Source: Clostridia bacterium (GTDB lineage: Bacteria > Bacillota > Clostridia > Oscillospirales > CAG-272). Taken from it: DNA of 30,104 bases. The translations under genes and the position numbers were made by a program. Of the stretch, positions 15,613 through 24,117 are shown piece by piece. The stretch is from NCBI GenBank assembly GCA_024408015.1, contig JAKSVJ010000001.1:1-30104 (forward strand), written 5' to 3'. Under the pieces are notes generated by a model. That model was not told where the DNA came from and searched no databases. It saw nothing but the letters and a program-made list of their open reading frames with translations. Within the stretch, counting starts at the first letter, position 1. Every line of letters begins with the position of its first letter.

Positions 15613-15642
15613 AGAGTGGTGTGAGAGCACCACTCTTTTTTG
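15613..15642 (+). terminator. Rho-independent terminator after the repressor gene
   Basis: AGAGTGGTG (15613-15621) pairs perfectly with CACCACTCT (15628-15636) across a 6-base loop and is followed by a T run ending at 15641. It separates the repressor gene from groES. Confidence 0.9.
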
Positions 15643-15695
15643 GCACTCACGACATGGCAAATGAAAAAAATAGATTATTTTTTTGCAAAAAGATA

Positions 15696-15724
15696 TTGAT
15701 TTTTTATTTTGTTTAGTGTAAAAT
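15696..15724 (+). promoter_or_regulatory. Sigma-A promoter of groES-groEL
   Basis: TTGATT (15696-15701), 17-base spacer, TAAAAT (15719-15724), with the CIRCE box starting 11 bases further on, so a bound HrcA would block transcription initiation. Confidence 0.7.
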
Positions 15725-15734
15725 AAGCACAAAG

Positions 15735-15761
15735 TTAGCACTTGGGAACACTGAGTGCTAA
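15735..15761. promoter_or_regulatory. CIRCE element (HrcA operator) of groESL
   Basis: TTAGCACTT (15735-15743), nine-base spacer, GAGTGCTAA (15753-15761). The right half is the exact CIRCE consensus and the left half differs at one base (T for C at its last position). CIRCE is the binding site of the HrcA heat-shock repressor, so groESL should be heat-inducible. hrcA itself is not in the window. Confidence 0.95.
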
Positions 15762-15809
15762 AAAATAAATAAGTAAATTTTTAATGTATATATACATGGA
15801 GGTACAAAA

Positions 15810-16097
15810 ATGAAACTTACACCTTTATATGACAGAGTAGTAGTTAAAATGGTAGAAGTTGAAGAAACAACAAAGAGTGGTATCATTCTCACCGCTTCTG
15901 CTAAAGAGAAACCACAGGTAGCTGAAGTTATCGCTGTTGGCGATGGTTCTGCTCACGACGGTGGTGATAACGTTAAAGTTTTTGTTAAACCAGGCGACAA
16001 AGTAATTGTATCAAAATATGCTGGAACAGAAGTTAAACTTGACGGAGAAGAATTTATCGTTGTAAATATGGGCGATATTCTCGCAATCGTTGGTTAA
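15810..16097 (+). CDS. groES: Co-chaperonin GroES
   Basis: The 10-kDa lid of the GroEL folding chamber, seven copies per ring. The 95-residue length and motifs are standard: LTPLYDRVVVK at the N-terminus, the mobile loop ETTKSGIILTASAKEKPQ (about residues 19-36) that docks on GroEL, and the KVIVSKYAGTEVKLDGEEFIV core. TGGAGG lies just before the ATG. Transcription starts behind a CIRCE box, and groEL follows 23 bases after its stop. Confidence 0.97.
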   Translation: MKLTPLYDRVVVKMVEVEETTKSGIILTASAKEKPQVAEVIAVGDGSAHDGGDNVKVFVKPGDKVIVSKYAGTEVKLDGEEFIVVNMGDILAIVG

Positions 16098-16120
16098 TAA
16101 ATAATTAGGAGGACATAGCA

Positions 16121-17755
16121 ATGGCTAAGAATATAATTTACGGAATTGAAGCAAGAAATGCTCTTCAACGTGGCGTTGACAAACTTGCTAATACAGTAAA
16201 AATCACAATGGGTCCTAAAGGCAGAAATGTTGTATTGGACAAAAAATATGGTGCACCACTAATCACAAACGATGGTGTTACAATTGCTAAGGAAATCGAA
16301 CTTGAAGATGGCGCAGAGAACATGGGCGCTCAGCTCGTAAAAGAAGTTGCAACAAAGACAAATGATGCAGCTGGTGATGGTACAACAACAGCTACTCTTC
16401 TTGCTCAGACAATGATTACTGAAGGTATGAAGAATGTTGCTGCCGGTGCTAACCCAATGGTTATCAGAAAGGGTATTTCTAAAGCTGTTGATAAAGCTGT
16501 TGAAACTCTTAAGAAGAACTCAAAGAAAGTTAGTGGCTCAGTAGATATTGCTAGAGTTGGTACAATTTCAGCTGGTGATGAAGTTATCGGTAAACTCATT
16601 GCTGATGCTATGGAAAAAGTATCTTCAGATGGTGTAATCACAGTTGAAGAGTCAAAGAGTGCTGAAACATATTGTGAAGTTGTTGAAGGTATGCAGTTTG
16701 ATAGAGGCTATCTCTCACCATACATGGTAACAGATACAGACAAGATGGAAGCTGTTATTGATGATGCTTTGATTCTTATCACAGACAAGAAGATTAGCAA
16801 CATTCAGGATATTCTCCCAGTTCTCGAACAGGTTGTACAGGCTGGTCAGAAACTCGTTATTATCGCTGAAGATATCGAAGGCGAAGCTCTTACAACTCTT
16901 ATTCTTAACAAACTTCGTGGCACATTCACATGTGTAGGTGTTAAGGCTCCAGGTTTTGGTGATAGACGTAAAGATATGCTCGCTGATATCGCAGCACTTA
17001 CAGGTGGTGAAGTAATCACAAGTGATCTCGGTCTCGAACTCAAAGACACAACAGTTGCTCAACTTGGTAGAGCTCGTCAGGTTAAGATTAATAAGGACAA
17101 CACAATTATCGTTGGTGGCAATGGTGATCCTGCTAATATCGCAGCAAGAATTGCTCAGATTCGTCAGGGCATTGAAACAACAACATCAGAATTTGATAAA
17201 GAAAAACTTCAGGAACGTCTTGCAAAACTTGCAGGCGGTGTAGCTGTAGTTAAAGTTGGTGCTGCAACAGAAATTGAAATGAAAGAAAAGAAACTTCGTA
17301 TAGAAGATGCTCTCAATGCTACAAAGGCTGCAGTTGAAGAAGGTATCGTTTCTGGTGGTGGTGTTGCTTACCTCAACACAATCAAAGAAGTAGAATCACT
17401 TCTCAAGACAGTTGAAGGCGATGAAAAGACAGGTGTTAAAATTGTCCTTAAAGCTCTTGAAGCTCCTGTACGTCAGATTTCAGAAAATGCTGGATTTGAA
17501 GGCGCAGTTATCATTGATAAGATTGTGTCAAGTAAGAAGAAGGGCTTTGGATTTGATGCATATGCTGAAAAATATGTTGACATGTTTGAAGCTGGTATTA
17601 TTGACCCAACTAAGGTTTCAAGATGCGCACTTCAGAATGCGGCATCAGTTGCTTCAACAGTATTGACAACAGAGTCACTCGTTGTTGATATTAAGGAACC
17701 AGAACCAGCAGCTCCTGCAGCAGGCATGGGCGGCGGTATGGGCGGAATGTATTAA
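16121..17755 (+). CDS. groEL: Chaperonin GroEL
   Basis: The 60-kDa ATP-driven protein-folding chamber. The 544-residue protein has the standard ATP-binding segment near residues 29-33 and 86-91 (MGPKGRNV, DAAGDGTTTAT, catalytic Asp in GDGTT). The apical domain is near 190-375, and the hallmark Gly/Met tail GGGMGGMY ends the chain. AGGAGG precedes the ATG. Codon choice is biased toward CTC, CGT and GTT compared with most neighbours, as expected for high expression. It is cotranscribed with groES and followed by a terminator. Confidence 0.98.
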   Translation: MAKNIIYGIEARNALQRGVDKLANTVKITMGPKGRNVVLDKKYGAPLITNDGVTIAKEIELEDGAENMGAQLVKEVATKTNDAAGDGTTTATLLAQTMITEGMKNVAAGANPMVIRKGISKAVDKAVETLKKNSKKVSGSVDIARVGTISAGDEVIGKLIADAMEKVSSDGVITVEESKSAETYCEVVEGMQFDRGYLSPYMVTDTDKMEAVIDDALILITDKKISNIQDILPVLEQVVQAGQKLVIIAEDIEGEALTTLILNKLRGTFTCVGVKAPGFGDRRKDMLADIAALTGGEVITSDLGLELKDTTVAQLGRARQVKINKDNTIIVGGNGDPANIAARIAQIRQGIETTTSEFDKEKLQERLAKLAGGVAVVKVGAATEIEMKEKKLRIEDALNATKAAVEEGIVSGGGVAYLNTIKEVESLLKTVEGDEKTGVKIVLKALEAPVRQISENAGFEGAVIIDKIVSSKKKGFGFDAYAEKYVDMFEAGIIDPTKVSRCALQNAASVASTVLTTESLVVDIKEPEPAAPAAGMGGGMGGMY

Positions 17756-17797
17756 TCAACAAGCTCATCAACTAAGTATTAAAAATTATTAAGATTT

Positions 17798-17834
17798 AAG
17801 GGTATTTCATCAAAAAAATACCCTTTTCTTTTTT
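17798..17834 (+). terminator. Rho-independent terminator after groEL
   Basis: AAGGGTATTT (17798-17807) pairs with AAATACCCTT (17816-17825) and runs into a TTTTCTTTTTT tract ending at 17834. Confidence 0.9.
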
Positions 17835-17865
17835 GATTTTTGCTCATTTGAGAAAACTAAGAATC

Positions 17866-17894
17866 TTGCAATTGAATTGATATTGTTGTATAAT
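17866..17894 (+). promoter_or_regulatory. Sigma-A promoter upstream of uxaC
   Basis: TTGCAA (17866-17871), 17-base spacer, TATAAT (17889-17894). It has the same -35 sequence and spacing as the trmL promoter. No strong promoter was noticed again until 27592, so it may serve the long housekeeping run behind uxaC. No clear repressor palindrome was seen here. Confidence 0.75.
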
Positions 17895-17932
17895 GAAAAA
17901 TAATGGATATTTATGCAAAGAAGGGTATTAAT

Positions 17933-19378
17933 ATGAAGAAATTTCTTGATGACAATTTTTTAATTGATAATGAAATTGGAGAGCTTTTGTACGAGAATTA
18001 TGCAAAAGATATGCCAATTATCGACTATCACTGTCATGTAAACCCAGCAGAGATCGCTGATAACAAAAAGTATAAAAATATTACAGAGGTGTGGCTCGGC
18101 GGTGATCACTACAAATGGCGTGCTATGCGTTCTTGTGGCATTCCTGAAAGAGTTATTACAGGCAATTCAACAGATGAAGAAAAATTCAAAGCGTTCTGTT
18201 CTGCAATGCCTTATCTCATAGGAAATCCAATGTACCATTGGTCACATTTGGAATTGAAGAGATACTTTGATTATGATGGCATCATTTGCCCTGAAAACAG
18301 TGATGAAATTTGGAAATTAACACAAGAAAAATTAGCTGAAGATAGCATGAGCGTTCGTGGCATCATTTCAAGATCAAATGTTGCACTTTTGTGTACAACT
18401 GATGATCCTGCTGACGATTTGGCTAACCATATTAAAATTGCAGAGGACAAATCCTTCACAACAAAAGTATTGCCTGCATTCAGACCAGACAATGCGATGA
18501 AAATTCAAAAACCAGGTTTCAAAGCATATATTGAAAAGCTTTCAGCTGTAGTTGGTGTTGAAATCAAGGATTTCAAGACACTTGGTGATGTATTAGCTAG
18601 TAGAATTCAATACTTTAATGTTCTTGGCTGTAAAACAGCTGACCATGGTATGGATGACTATTATCTCTATGATGGAAGTGTACCTAGTGGACAAGCTCTT
18701 TCTATTGCCGATGCTGCTTTCAAGAAAGCAATGAGAGGTGAAGACGTTCCTAATGACCTTGCATTGGTATATAGAAGCGCAATGATTAAGGTTCTTGCTT
18801 CTGAGTACACAAAGTACGGTTGGGTTATGCAACTTCACATGGGAGTTCTCCGTAATACAAACTCTATTATGTTTGCAAATCATGGAGCAGACTTTGGCTA
18901 CGATACAATAGGTTCATTCTCAATTAAGTCATTGGCAGAATTGCTTGATGCTTTGGATAGAGAAGGTATTCTTCCTAAGACTGTTCTTTATTCAATTAAT
19001 CCTAATGACAATGCTGCTCTTGCAACATTGATTGGCTGCTTCCAACACACAAGTGAAGAGAGTGAAGGCCTTAACAATATGATGAAGATCCAACATGGTT
19101 CAGCATGGTGGTTCAATGATAATAAGAATGGTATGACAGCACAACTTGAGAATCTCGGTAACTTGTCAGCTCTTGGCAAATTTATCGGTATGCTCACAGA
19201 CTCAAGAAGCTTCTTATCATACACAAGACACGAATATTTCCGTAGAGTTCTTTGTAATGTTTTGGGTGGATACGTTGAACGTGGAGAATATCCATGTGAT
19301 ATCGAAACACTCGCTCAAATGGTATGTGATATTTGTTACAACAATACAAAAGATTATTTTGGATTTAACAATATCTAA
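17933..19378 (+). CDS. uxaC: Glucuronate (uronate) isomerase UxaC
   Basis: Converts D-glucuronate to D-fructuronate and D-galacturonate to D-tagaturonate, the first cytoplasmic step of hexuronate breakdown. I chose the ATG at 17933, which follows AAGAAGGG with a 7-base gap and gives the family start MKKFLDDNFLIDN; an ATG 30 bases upstream lacks a site. The 481-residue protein has the amidohydrolase-fold metal pair H33 and H35 (DYHCHVNP), then GNPMYHWSHLELKRYF, and LHMGVLRNTN. No other uronate genes (uxaB, uxuA, kdgK) are nearby. It lies alone between groEL and a chain of housekeeping genes, with mrp starting 12 bases after its stop, so it appears to head that transcript. Confidence 0.94.
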   Translation: MKKFLDDNFLIDNEIGELLYENYAKDMPIIDYHCHVNPAEIADNKKYKNITEVWLGGDHYKWRAMRSCGIPERVITGNSTDEEKFKAFCSAMPYLIGNPMYHWSHLELKRYFDYDGIICPENSDEIWKLTQEKLAEDSMSVRGIISRSNVALLCTTDDPADDLANHIKIAEDKSFTTKVLPAFRPDNAMKIQKPGFKAYIEKLSAVVGVEIKDFKTLGDVLASRIQYFNVLGCKTADHGMDDYYLYDGSVPSGQALSIADAAFKKAMRGEDVPNDLALVYRSAMIKVLASEYTKYGWVMQLHMGVLRNTNSIMFANHGADFGYDTIGSFSIKSLAELLDALDREGILPKTVLYSINPNDNAALATLIGCFQHTSEESEGLNNMMKIQHGSAWWFNDNKNGMTAQLENLGNLSALGKFIGMLTDSRSFLSYTRHEYFRRVLCNVLGGYVERGEYPCDIETLAQMVCDICYNNTKDYFGFNNI

Positions 19379-19390
19379 GAGGTAATTAAA

Positions 19391-20245
19391 ATGGCAAATG
19401 AAGAAAAAGTAAATTCTAGTGAATGTACTCATAACTGTTCAACTTGTTCACAAAGTTGTTCATCAAAGCCACAATTCGCAGAATTAAATAAAATGAGTAA
19501 AGTTGGCAAAGTTATTGCAGTTGTAAGTGGTAAGGGTGGCGTTGGTAAGTCAATGGTATCATCTTTGCTTTCTGCAGAGCTTGCACGTCGTAATCATAAG
19601 GTAGCTATCATGGATGCTGATATTACAGGTCCATCAATTCCAAAGGCCTTCGGACTTCATGATTTATGCATGACTGCTCCTCTTGGTGGTATTCTTCCAC
19701 AGACAACAAGCACAGGAATTGAAGTAATGAGTATCAATCTTCTCATCGAAGATGAAACAGCTCCAGTTGTATGGAGAGGACCAGTTATTGCTGGAACAGT
19801 TAAGCAGTTCTGGACAGATGTAGTTTGGGGTGGAGTAGATACAATGGTTATCGACTGTCCTCCAGGAACAGGTGACGTTCCACTAACAGTATTCCAGTCA
19901 ATTCCAGTTGATGGCATCATCATAGTAACATCTCCACAGGATCTTGTTTCAATGATTGTAACAAAAGCTGTTAATATGGCTAACTTGATGAAGATACCAG
20001 TAATTGGTCTTGTAGAAAACATGAGCTACATTAAGTGTCCTGATTGCGGAAAAGAAATCAAGGTGTTTGGTGAGAGTGGAGTTGATGCTATCGCTGAAAA
20101 ATATGGTATTCCTGTACTTGCTAGAATGCCTATTGATCCAAATCTCACAGCTCTTTGTGACAAAGGTATGATTGAATCTGCTGATGTTGATTATATTACA
20201 CCTGTAGCAGAAGCAGTAGAAAACGTAGTTCCAAGAGTAAAATAG
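19391..20245 (+). CDS. mrp: Mrp/NBP35-family iron-sulfur cluster carrier ATPase
   Basis: A P-loop ATPase thought to carry [4Fe-4S] clusters to target enzymes. The deviant Walker A GKGGVGKS is at 47-54, with the second lysine form typical of the MinD/Mrp class. IDCPPGTGDVPLT follows at about 154-166. The paired cysteines C216 and C219 (CPDC) form the shared cluster site of the dimer. The N-terminus has an additional Cys cluster (C12, C16, C19, C23) which resembles those of NBP35-type and some clostridial Mrp proteins and may hold another cluster. The 284-residue length is normal. GAGG precedes the ATG. Its stop overlaps the GTG start of the next gene by one base. Confidence 0.93.
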   Translation: MANEEKVNSSECTHNCSTCSQSCSSKPQFAELNKMSKVGKVIAVVSGKGGVGKSMVSSLLSAELARRNHKVAIMDADITGPSIPKAFGLHDLCMTAPLGGILPQTTSTGIEVMSINLLIEDETAPVVWRGPVIAGTVKQFWTDVVWGGVDTMVIDCPPGTGDVPLTVFQSIPVDGIIIVTSPQDLVSMIVTKAVNMANLMKIPVIGLVENMSYIKCPDCGKEIKVFGESGVDAIAEKYGIPVLARMPIDPNLTALCDKGMIESADVDYITPVAEAVENVVPRVK

Positions 20246-20700
20246 TGAAAAAAGTATTATATGTTTGTTCATCTAATATTCAAAGAAGCGCGATGGCAAG
20301 CATTATAACCAACGAGGTATATGGCAAGGATTATATTGCAGATTCAGCAGGATTATATGCTGAAAAAGGAAAACCGATTTGCTATGATTCTAGAGTCATA
20401 TTACTTAAGTCTGGATATAGTCAGGATGTTTTGAATGCTCATAGTTCAAAACATATCACAGATGAGATGGTTATGGATGCTGATTTGGTGGTCGGTGTTA
20501 CTGAGGGTATTAAGAATACATTAATCGGAATGTATAAGGAATATGAAAGCAAAATAACTTCATTCAGTGAAGATATAGTATCACCGTGCGAAGGCAATGC
20601 AATTGCTTTTGAGGAATGCTTTTATAAGCTTTGTAATCAAATAGAAAAATTATTATATCCGGATGGTTATTCAAGATGGAAATCAAAATCAGAAGAATGA
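20245..20700 (+). CDS. Low-molecular-weight protein-tyrosine-phosphatase-like protein
   Basis: A 151-residue protein of the LMW-PTP/arsenate-reductase fold. The N-terminal phosphate loop is C8-SSNIQ-R14 followed by SAMA, which keeps the essential C(x)5R pair but differs from the usual CxGNxCRSPMA. The catalytic-acid loop, normally DP in a DxxDPxGG context, reads DIVSPCEG (110-117), so the acid position is S113. Activity may be weak or the substrate unusual. The start is GTG, overlapping the mrp stop by one base, with only a weak ribosome site, which suggests coupled translation. It overlaps rimI by 25 bases. LMW phosphatases act on phosphotyrosine or phosphoarginine; the target here is unknown. 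Confidence 0.75.
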   Translation: MKKVLYVCSSNIQRSAMASIITNEVYGKDYIADSAGLYAEKGKPICYDSRVILLKSGYSQDVLNAHSSKHITDEMVMDADLVVGVTEGIKNTLIGMYKEYESKITSFSEDIVSPCEGNAIAFEECFYKLCNQIEKLLYPDGYSRWKSKSEE

Positions 20701-21125
20701 CTGTGGATGATGCCAAGAAAGTAAACAAGTTAGAGAATATTTGCTTTGCTGATCCGTGGACTGTAGACGGAATTGTTTCAATGCTAGTTAAGGATTGTTC
20801 TTACTTTTTCGTTGCTGAATGTGATGGCGTTTTTGCTGGATATTCAGAAATGTATATAGTTCTTGATGAGGGTAATGTTTGTAATATTGCAGTACAACCT
20901 GATTATAGAAAGCTTGGCATAGGGCAAAAATTAGTAGAAGCTTTGATTAATGCCGGAAAAGAATTGAATCTCAGCGTTATGATGCTAGAGGTTAGAAAAG
21001 GCAATGAAAAAGCGATTAGATTATATGAAAAATGTGGTTTTGAGCACGTTGGAACGCGAAAAAACTACTATGATCATCCTATTGAGGATGGTTTAATGTA
21101 CAATTATTATTATCGGAAGAATTAG
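20676..21125 (+). CDS. rimI: Ribosomal-protein-alanine N-acetyltransferase RimI-like
   Basis: A GNAT-family acetyltransferase; the RimI branch acetylates the N-terminal alanine of ribosomal protein S18. The first strand IKIRRMTVDDAKKV is typical. The acetyl-CoA pyrophosphate loop is VQPDYRKLGIGQKLV (about residues 74-88), and the C-terminal RLYEKCGFEHVGTRKNYY is the classic RimI ending. I prefer the ATG at 20676 over that at 20697, because the later start would remove the first beta strand, although 20697 makes a neat ATGA overlap with the previous stop. tsaD begins 2 bases after its stop, the common rimI-tsaD pairing, but tsaB, usually just upstream, is absent. Confidence 0.88.
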   Translation: MEIKIRRMTVDDAKKVNKLENICFADPWTVDGIVSMLVKDCSYFFVAECDGVFAGYSEMYIVLDEGNVCNIAVQPDYRKLGIGQKLVEALINAGKELNLSVMMLEVRKGNEKAIRLYEKCGFEHVGTRKNYYDHPIEDGLMYNYYYRKN

Positions 21126-21127
21126 AA

Positions 21128-22141
21128 ATGTTAATTTTAAGTTTTGAAAGTTCATGTGACGAAACATCCACAGCGGTACTAAAATTTGATGACAATGGAT
21201 TTGTAGCTGTTTTGTCAAACATTGTTGCTTCTCAAATAGAGATACATGCTCGTTATGGTGGTGTCGTACCAGAAATTGCGAGCAGAGCTCATGCTGAGGC
21301 GATTTCAAAAATTACATATGAAGCATTGGAAGTTGCAAATGTAACGATAGATGATATCGATGCTATCGCTGTTACGGCTGAACCTGGACTTATTGGTGCA
21401 TTGCTTGTTGGTGTGAATTTTGCTAAATCTCTTGCATATTCACAAAAAAAGCCATTGATACCAGTAAATCATATGAGAGGTCATATTGCTGCAAACTATA
21501 TCTCAAACCCTGGATTGAAACCACCATATATAGCTATGATTGCTTCAGGTGGTCACACATCAATTGTTAGAGTTGATGATTATAGAGATATGACTGTAAT
21601 TGGAAGTACTAGAGATGACGCGATTGGGGAAGCATTTGATAAAGTAGCACGTGTTATGGGTATGCCATATCCAGGAGGTGCGGCACTTGATAAGCTTGCT
21701 TACCAAGGAAAACCTGTGATTAAGTTCCCATCAGCGGCAATTAAAGATGATACATTAGATTTCTCTTTTTCCGGTATTAAAACAGCAGTGCTCAATTATT
21801 TGAACATAGAAAAACAGAAAGAAAATGAAATTAATGAAGCTGATGTTGCAGCTAGTTTTACAGAAGCGGTTGTAAGTTCAGTTTTAGTGAAATTAAAGGA
21901 AGCATTTGCAAGAAACAAACAAATAAAGAAACTTGTTCTTGCTGGTGGTGTTGCGGCTAATTCACATCTTAGGGATGCTTTGAATCAGTTTTGCATGAAA
22001 AACAAATTGGAATTGTATATGCCAGAGAAGTGTTATTGTGGCGACAATGCTGCGATGATAGGAAGTGCTGCATATTTTGAGTATAAAGCAGGAAATTTTG
22101 CCGATACATCACTCAATGCAAATGCTGTTAGTGAAATATAA
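21128..22141 (+). CDS. tsaD: tRNA threonylcarbamoyl transferase subunit TsaD
   Basis: Transfers the threonylcarbamoyl group to A37 of tRNAs that read ANN codons, working with TsaB and TsaE. The ASKHA-fold protein is 337 residues, the normal length. The start is LILSFESSCDETSTAVL. The metal-binding histidines are H115 and H119 in NHMRGHIAANY. The nucleotide loop IASGGHTSIV follows, and GGVAANSHLR and CGDNAAMIG mark the second lobe. tsaB and tsaE are not in the window and must be elsewhere for the pathway to work. Confidence 0.96.
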   Translation: MLILSFESSCDETSTAVLKFDDNGFVAVLSNIVASQIEIHARYGGVVPEIASRAHAEAISKITYEALEVANVTIDDIDAIAVTAEPGLIGALLVGVNFAKSLAYSQKKPLIPVNHMRGHIAANYISNPGLKPPYIAMIASGGHTSIVRVDDYRDMTVIGSTRDDAIGEAFDKVARVMGMPYPGGAALDKLAYQGKPVIKFPSAAIKDDTLDFSFSGIKTAVLNYLNIEKQKENEINEADVAASFTEAVVSSVLVKLKEAFARNKQIKKLVLAGGVAANSHLRDALNQFCMKNKLELYMPEKCYCGDNAAMIGSAAYFEYKAGNFADTSLNANAVSEI

Positions 22142-22158
22142 GTATTATAGGTTGATTT

Positions 22159-23079
22159 ATGAAAATTGATTATGGTTATTCAGTAATTAGTTTACCAGGA
22201 GCAGTAATTGATAAACTTGGTAATGCTAGTGAAAGTGATTTAAAAGTAATAATTGCTATTTGCTCTGGTAGAAGCGAAGAGCATGAAATTTCCGAAACAA
22301 CCGGACTTACAATTGATGAAATTAAGAATTCAATTTCATTTTGGAGAGGAGCCGGTGTTATATCCGGTGATACTGCCACAAAACGCAAACGTATTACACC
22401 CACAGATGGCGCATCAAGAACATATACTGGAGAGGAAATTGAAAAAATTGTTGAGACTGACAATGAAATTGCTTCTTTAAAGGTTAGATGTGGGGAAATT
22501 CTTGGAATTCAAACATTCACTTTTAGTGAAGTAAGTTCCATTATTTATATGAGAAGAGAACTAGCTCTTGGAGCAGATTATATCTTGTTGTTATGTGCTC
22601 ATTTTGCAAATTATAACAAGGTTTCAATGAGATTCATTGAGAAAACAGCTTTGAACTTACATGATAAAGGTATAACAACAATAGACTCTCTTGAGGCATA
22701 TCTAGAAAAAGATAATAAGTCTCATGATATGGAATATTTGGTAAAAAAATTGTTTGGCTTTGGTGAACGTGAACTAACAAATAAAGAAAAACAGTTTATT
22801 TCTACTTGGTCAAACGACTGGAATATATCAGACGATTTAATCAAAAAAGCATTCGATGAGATGATTGCAAATACTCAAAAACCAAACATGGCATATATGA
22901 ATGCAATTTTGAACAATTGGATTATGTCTAGTATTGAAACACCGGAGCAGGTTGAAGAATCTAAAGCTAAATATAAAACGAGTACATCAAAAGCAAAAGG
23001 CGGTGCAAAAACACCAGGATTTGATCTTGATGAATTCTTTAATGATGCCGTTGCTAGAGGCAAAAATAGCGAGAATTAA
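22159..23079 (+). CDS. dnaD: DnaD-domain replication initiation protein
   Basis: A primosome-type protein that helps load the replicative helicase in Firmicutes. The N-terminal third (1-75) looks like a winged-helix domain. A DnaB_2/DnaD domain at about residues 180-255 ends in the family motif YMNAILNNW (YxxxIxxxW type) at about 246-254. The basic linker SKAKYKTSTSKAKGG and the acidic end DLDEFFNDAVARG follow. The gene directly after it encodes a DnaI/DnaC-type loader, the usual partner, with a 20-base gap. Product length, 306 residues, fits DnaD/DnaB-like proteins; whether it plays the DnaD or DnaB role cannot be settled. Confidence 0.85.
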   Translation: MKIDYGYSVISLPGAVIDKLGNASESDLKVIIAICSGRSEEHEISETTGLTIDEIKNSISFWRGAGVISGDTATKRKRITPTDGASRTYTGEEIEKIVETDNEIASLKVRCGEILGIQTFTFSEVSSIIYMRRELALGADYILLLCAHFANYNKVSMRFIEKTALNLHDKGITTIDSLEAYLEKDNKSHDMEYLVKKLFGFGERELTNKEKQFISTWSNDWNISDDLIKKAFDEMIANTQKPNMAYMNAILNNWIMSSIETPEQVEESKAKYKTSTSKAKGGAKTPGFDLDEFFNDAVARGKNSEN

Positions 23080-23099
23080 TTACAAAGGGGATAAAATCT

Positions 23100-24065
23100 A
23101 TGTCACTAAATGGTTCTAATGTTAGCCGTGTTATGAATGAATTCGGTGAAAAAAGAAGACATGCTGAATCAGTTGCTGATGAACGCAAGGAATCATTATA
23201 TTTGATATTTCCAGAGCTCAAAGCAATAGATGGCGAACTCAAATCTACCGCATTTAAGATTTTTTCAGAATCAGTCAAAGGTAGAGAAGGTTTGGACAAA
23301 AGAATCAATGACCTAAAAGAGGAAACACAAGCCCTTGTTAGGAAAAGACAAGAAATTTTGATTACTGCAGGACTCCCAAAAGATTTTGATTCACCTCATT
23401 ATGAATGCAAACGTTGTTCAGATATTGGATATTTAAAAGATGGAACAATGTGTGATTGTTTTAAGAATGCTTTGAAGTTGATTGGATACGAAACTAGTGG
23501 TATGGGAAAACTCATTTCAAAACAAAGTTTTGATAATTTCTCATTGGATTTCTATCATGGTGACGATTTGGCGATTATGAAAGATAATCTTCAAAGAGCA
23601 AAGTCATATGCTGAATCTTTTGATCTTGAAAACACACACAATATGTTGTTTATGGGAACAACAGGCCTTGGAAAAACACATTTGTCTAGCTCAATTGCAA
23701 AATCAGTAATTGATAAGGGATATAACGTGGTTTACGAAAGCTCACAAAATATTTTCTCTGCATTTGAGAAAGAGCAGTTTAATAAAGGCGAAGCTGTTGA
23801 CACCAAGAAATATTTCGAGTGTGATTTGCTAATTATTGATGACTTGGGCACAGAAGTAACAAATCAATTCACAGTTTCTTGGTTATACAATCTTATCAAC
23901 ACAAGAATAATTAACGATAAGAGTATGCTCATTTCAACAAATGTAAAAAAAGAAGAATTGCTTGAAAGATATTCCGATAGAATAGTATCTAGATTGTTTG
24001 GCGAATTTGAGATTTGCTTATTCAATGGAACTGATGTAAGAAAGCAAAAATTACAAAGAAGATAA
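23100..24065 (+). CDS. dnaI: DnaI/DnaC-type helicase loader ATPase
   Basis: An AAA+ ATPase that delivers the replicative helicase to the origin. An N-terminal helical region (1-95) is followed by a zinc motif with C103, C106, C118 and C120 (CKRC, CDC), as in DnaI. Walker A is GTTGLGKT (186-193) and Walker B is LLIIDDLG with D247 and D248. The arginine-finger region is near SDRIVSRLFGEF at the C-terminus. GGGGAT precedes the ATG. Linked to the DnaD gene upstream. The name dnaI is given by domain layout; many databases label clostridial copies as DnaC-like ATP-binding proteins. Confidence 0.88.
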   Translation: MSLNGSNVSRVMNEFGEKRRHAESVADERKESLYLIFPELKAIDGELKSTAFKIFSESVKGREGLDKRINDLKEETQALVRKRQEILITAGLPKDFDSPHYECKRCSDIGYLKDGTMCDCFKNALKLIGYETSGMGKLISKQSFDNFSLDFYHGDDLAIMKDNLQRAKSYAESFDLENTHNMLFMGTTGLGKTHLSSSIAKSVIDKGYNVVYESSQNIFSAFEKEQFNKGEAVDTKKYFECDLLIIDDLGTEVTNQFTVSWLYNLINTRIINDKSMLISTNVKKEELLERYSDRIVSRLFGEFEICLFNGTDVRKQKLQRR

Positions 24066-24070
24066 AATTC

Positions 24071-24090
24071 AGTCGGCAGCAATGCCGACT
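24071..24090 (+). terminator. Hairpin between dnaI and birA
   Basis: AGTCGGC (24071-24077) pairs with GCCGACT (24084-24090) across AGCAAT, followed by only TTG. With no proper T run it is at best a weak terminator or attenuator inside a run of same-strand genes. Confidence 0.45.
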
Positions 24091-24117
24091 TTGTACATGT
24101 TTTGGGACGATAATTTA

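Noticed and set aside
16715..17062. Minus-strand Cys-rich frame opposite groEL
   Set aside because: A by-product of codon choice in groEL; Cys-rich antisense frames are common opposite such genes.
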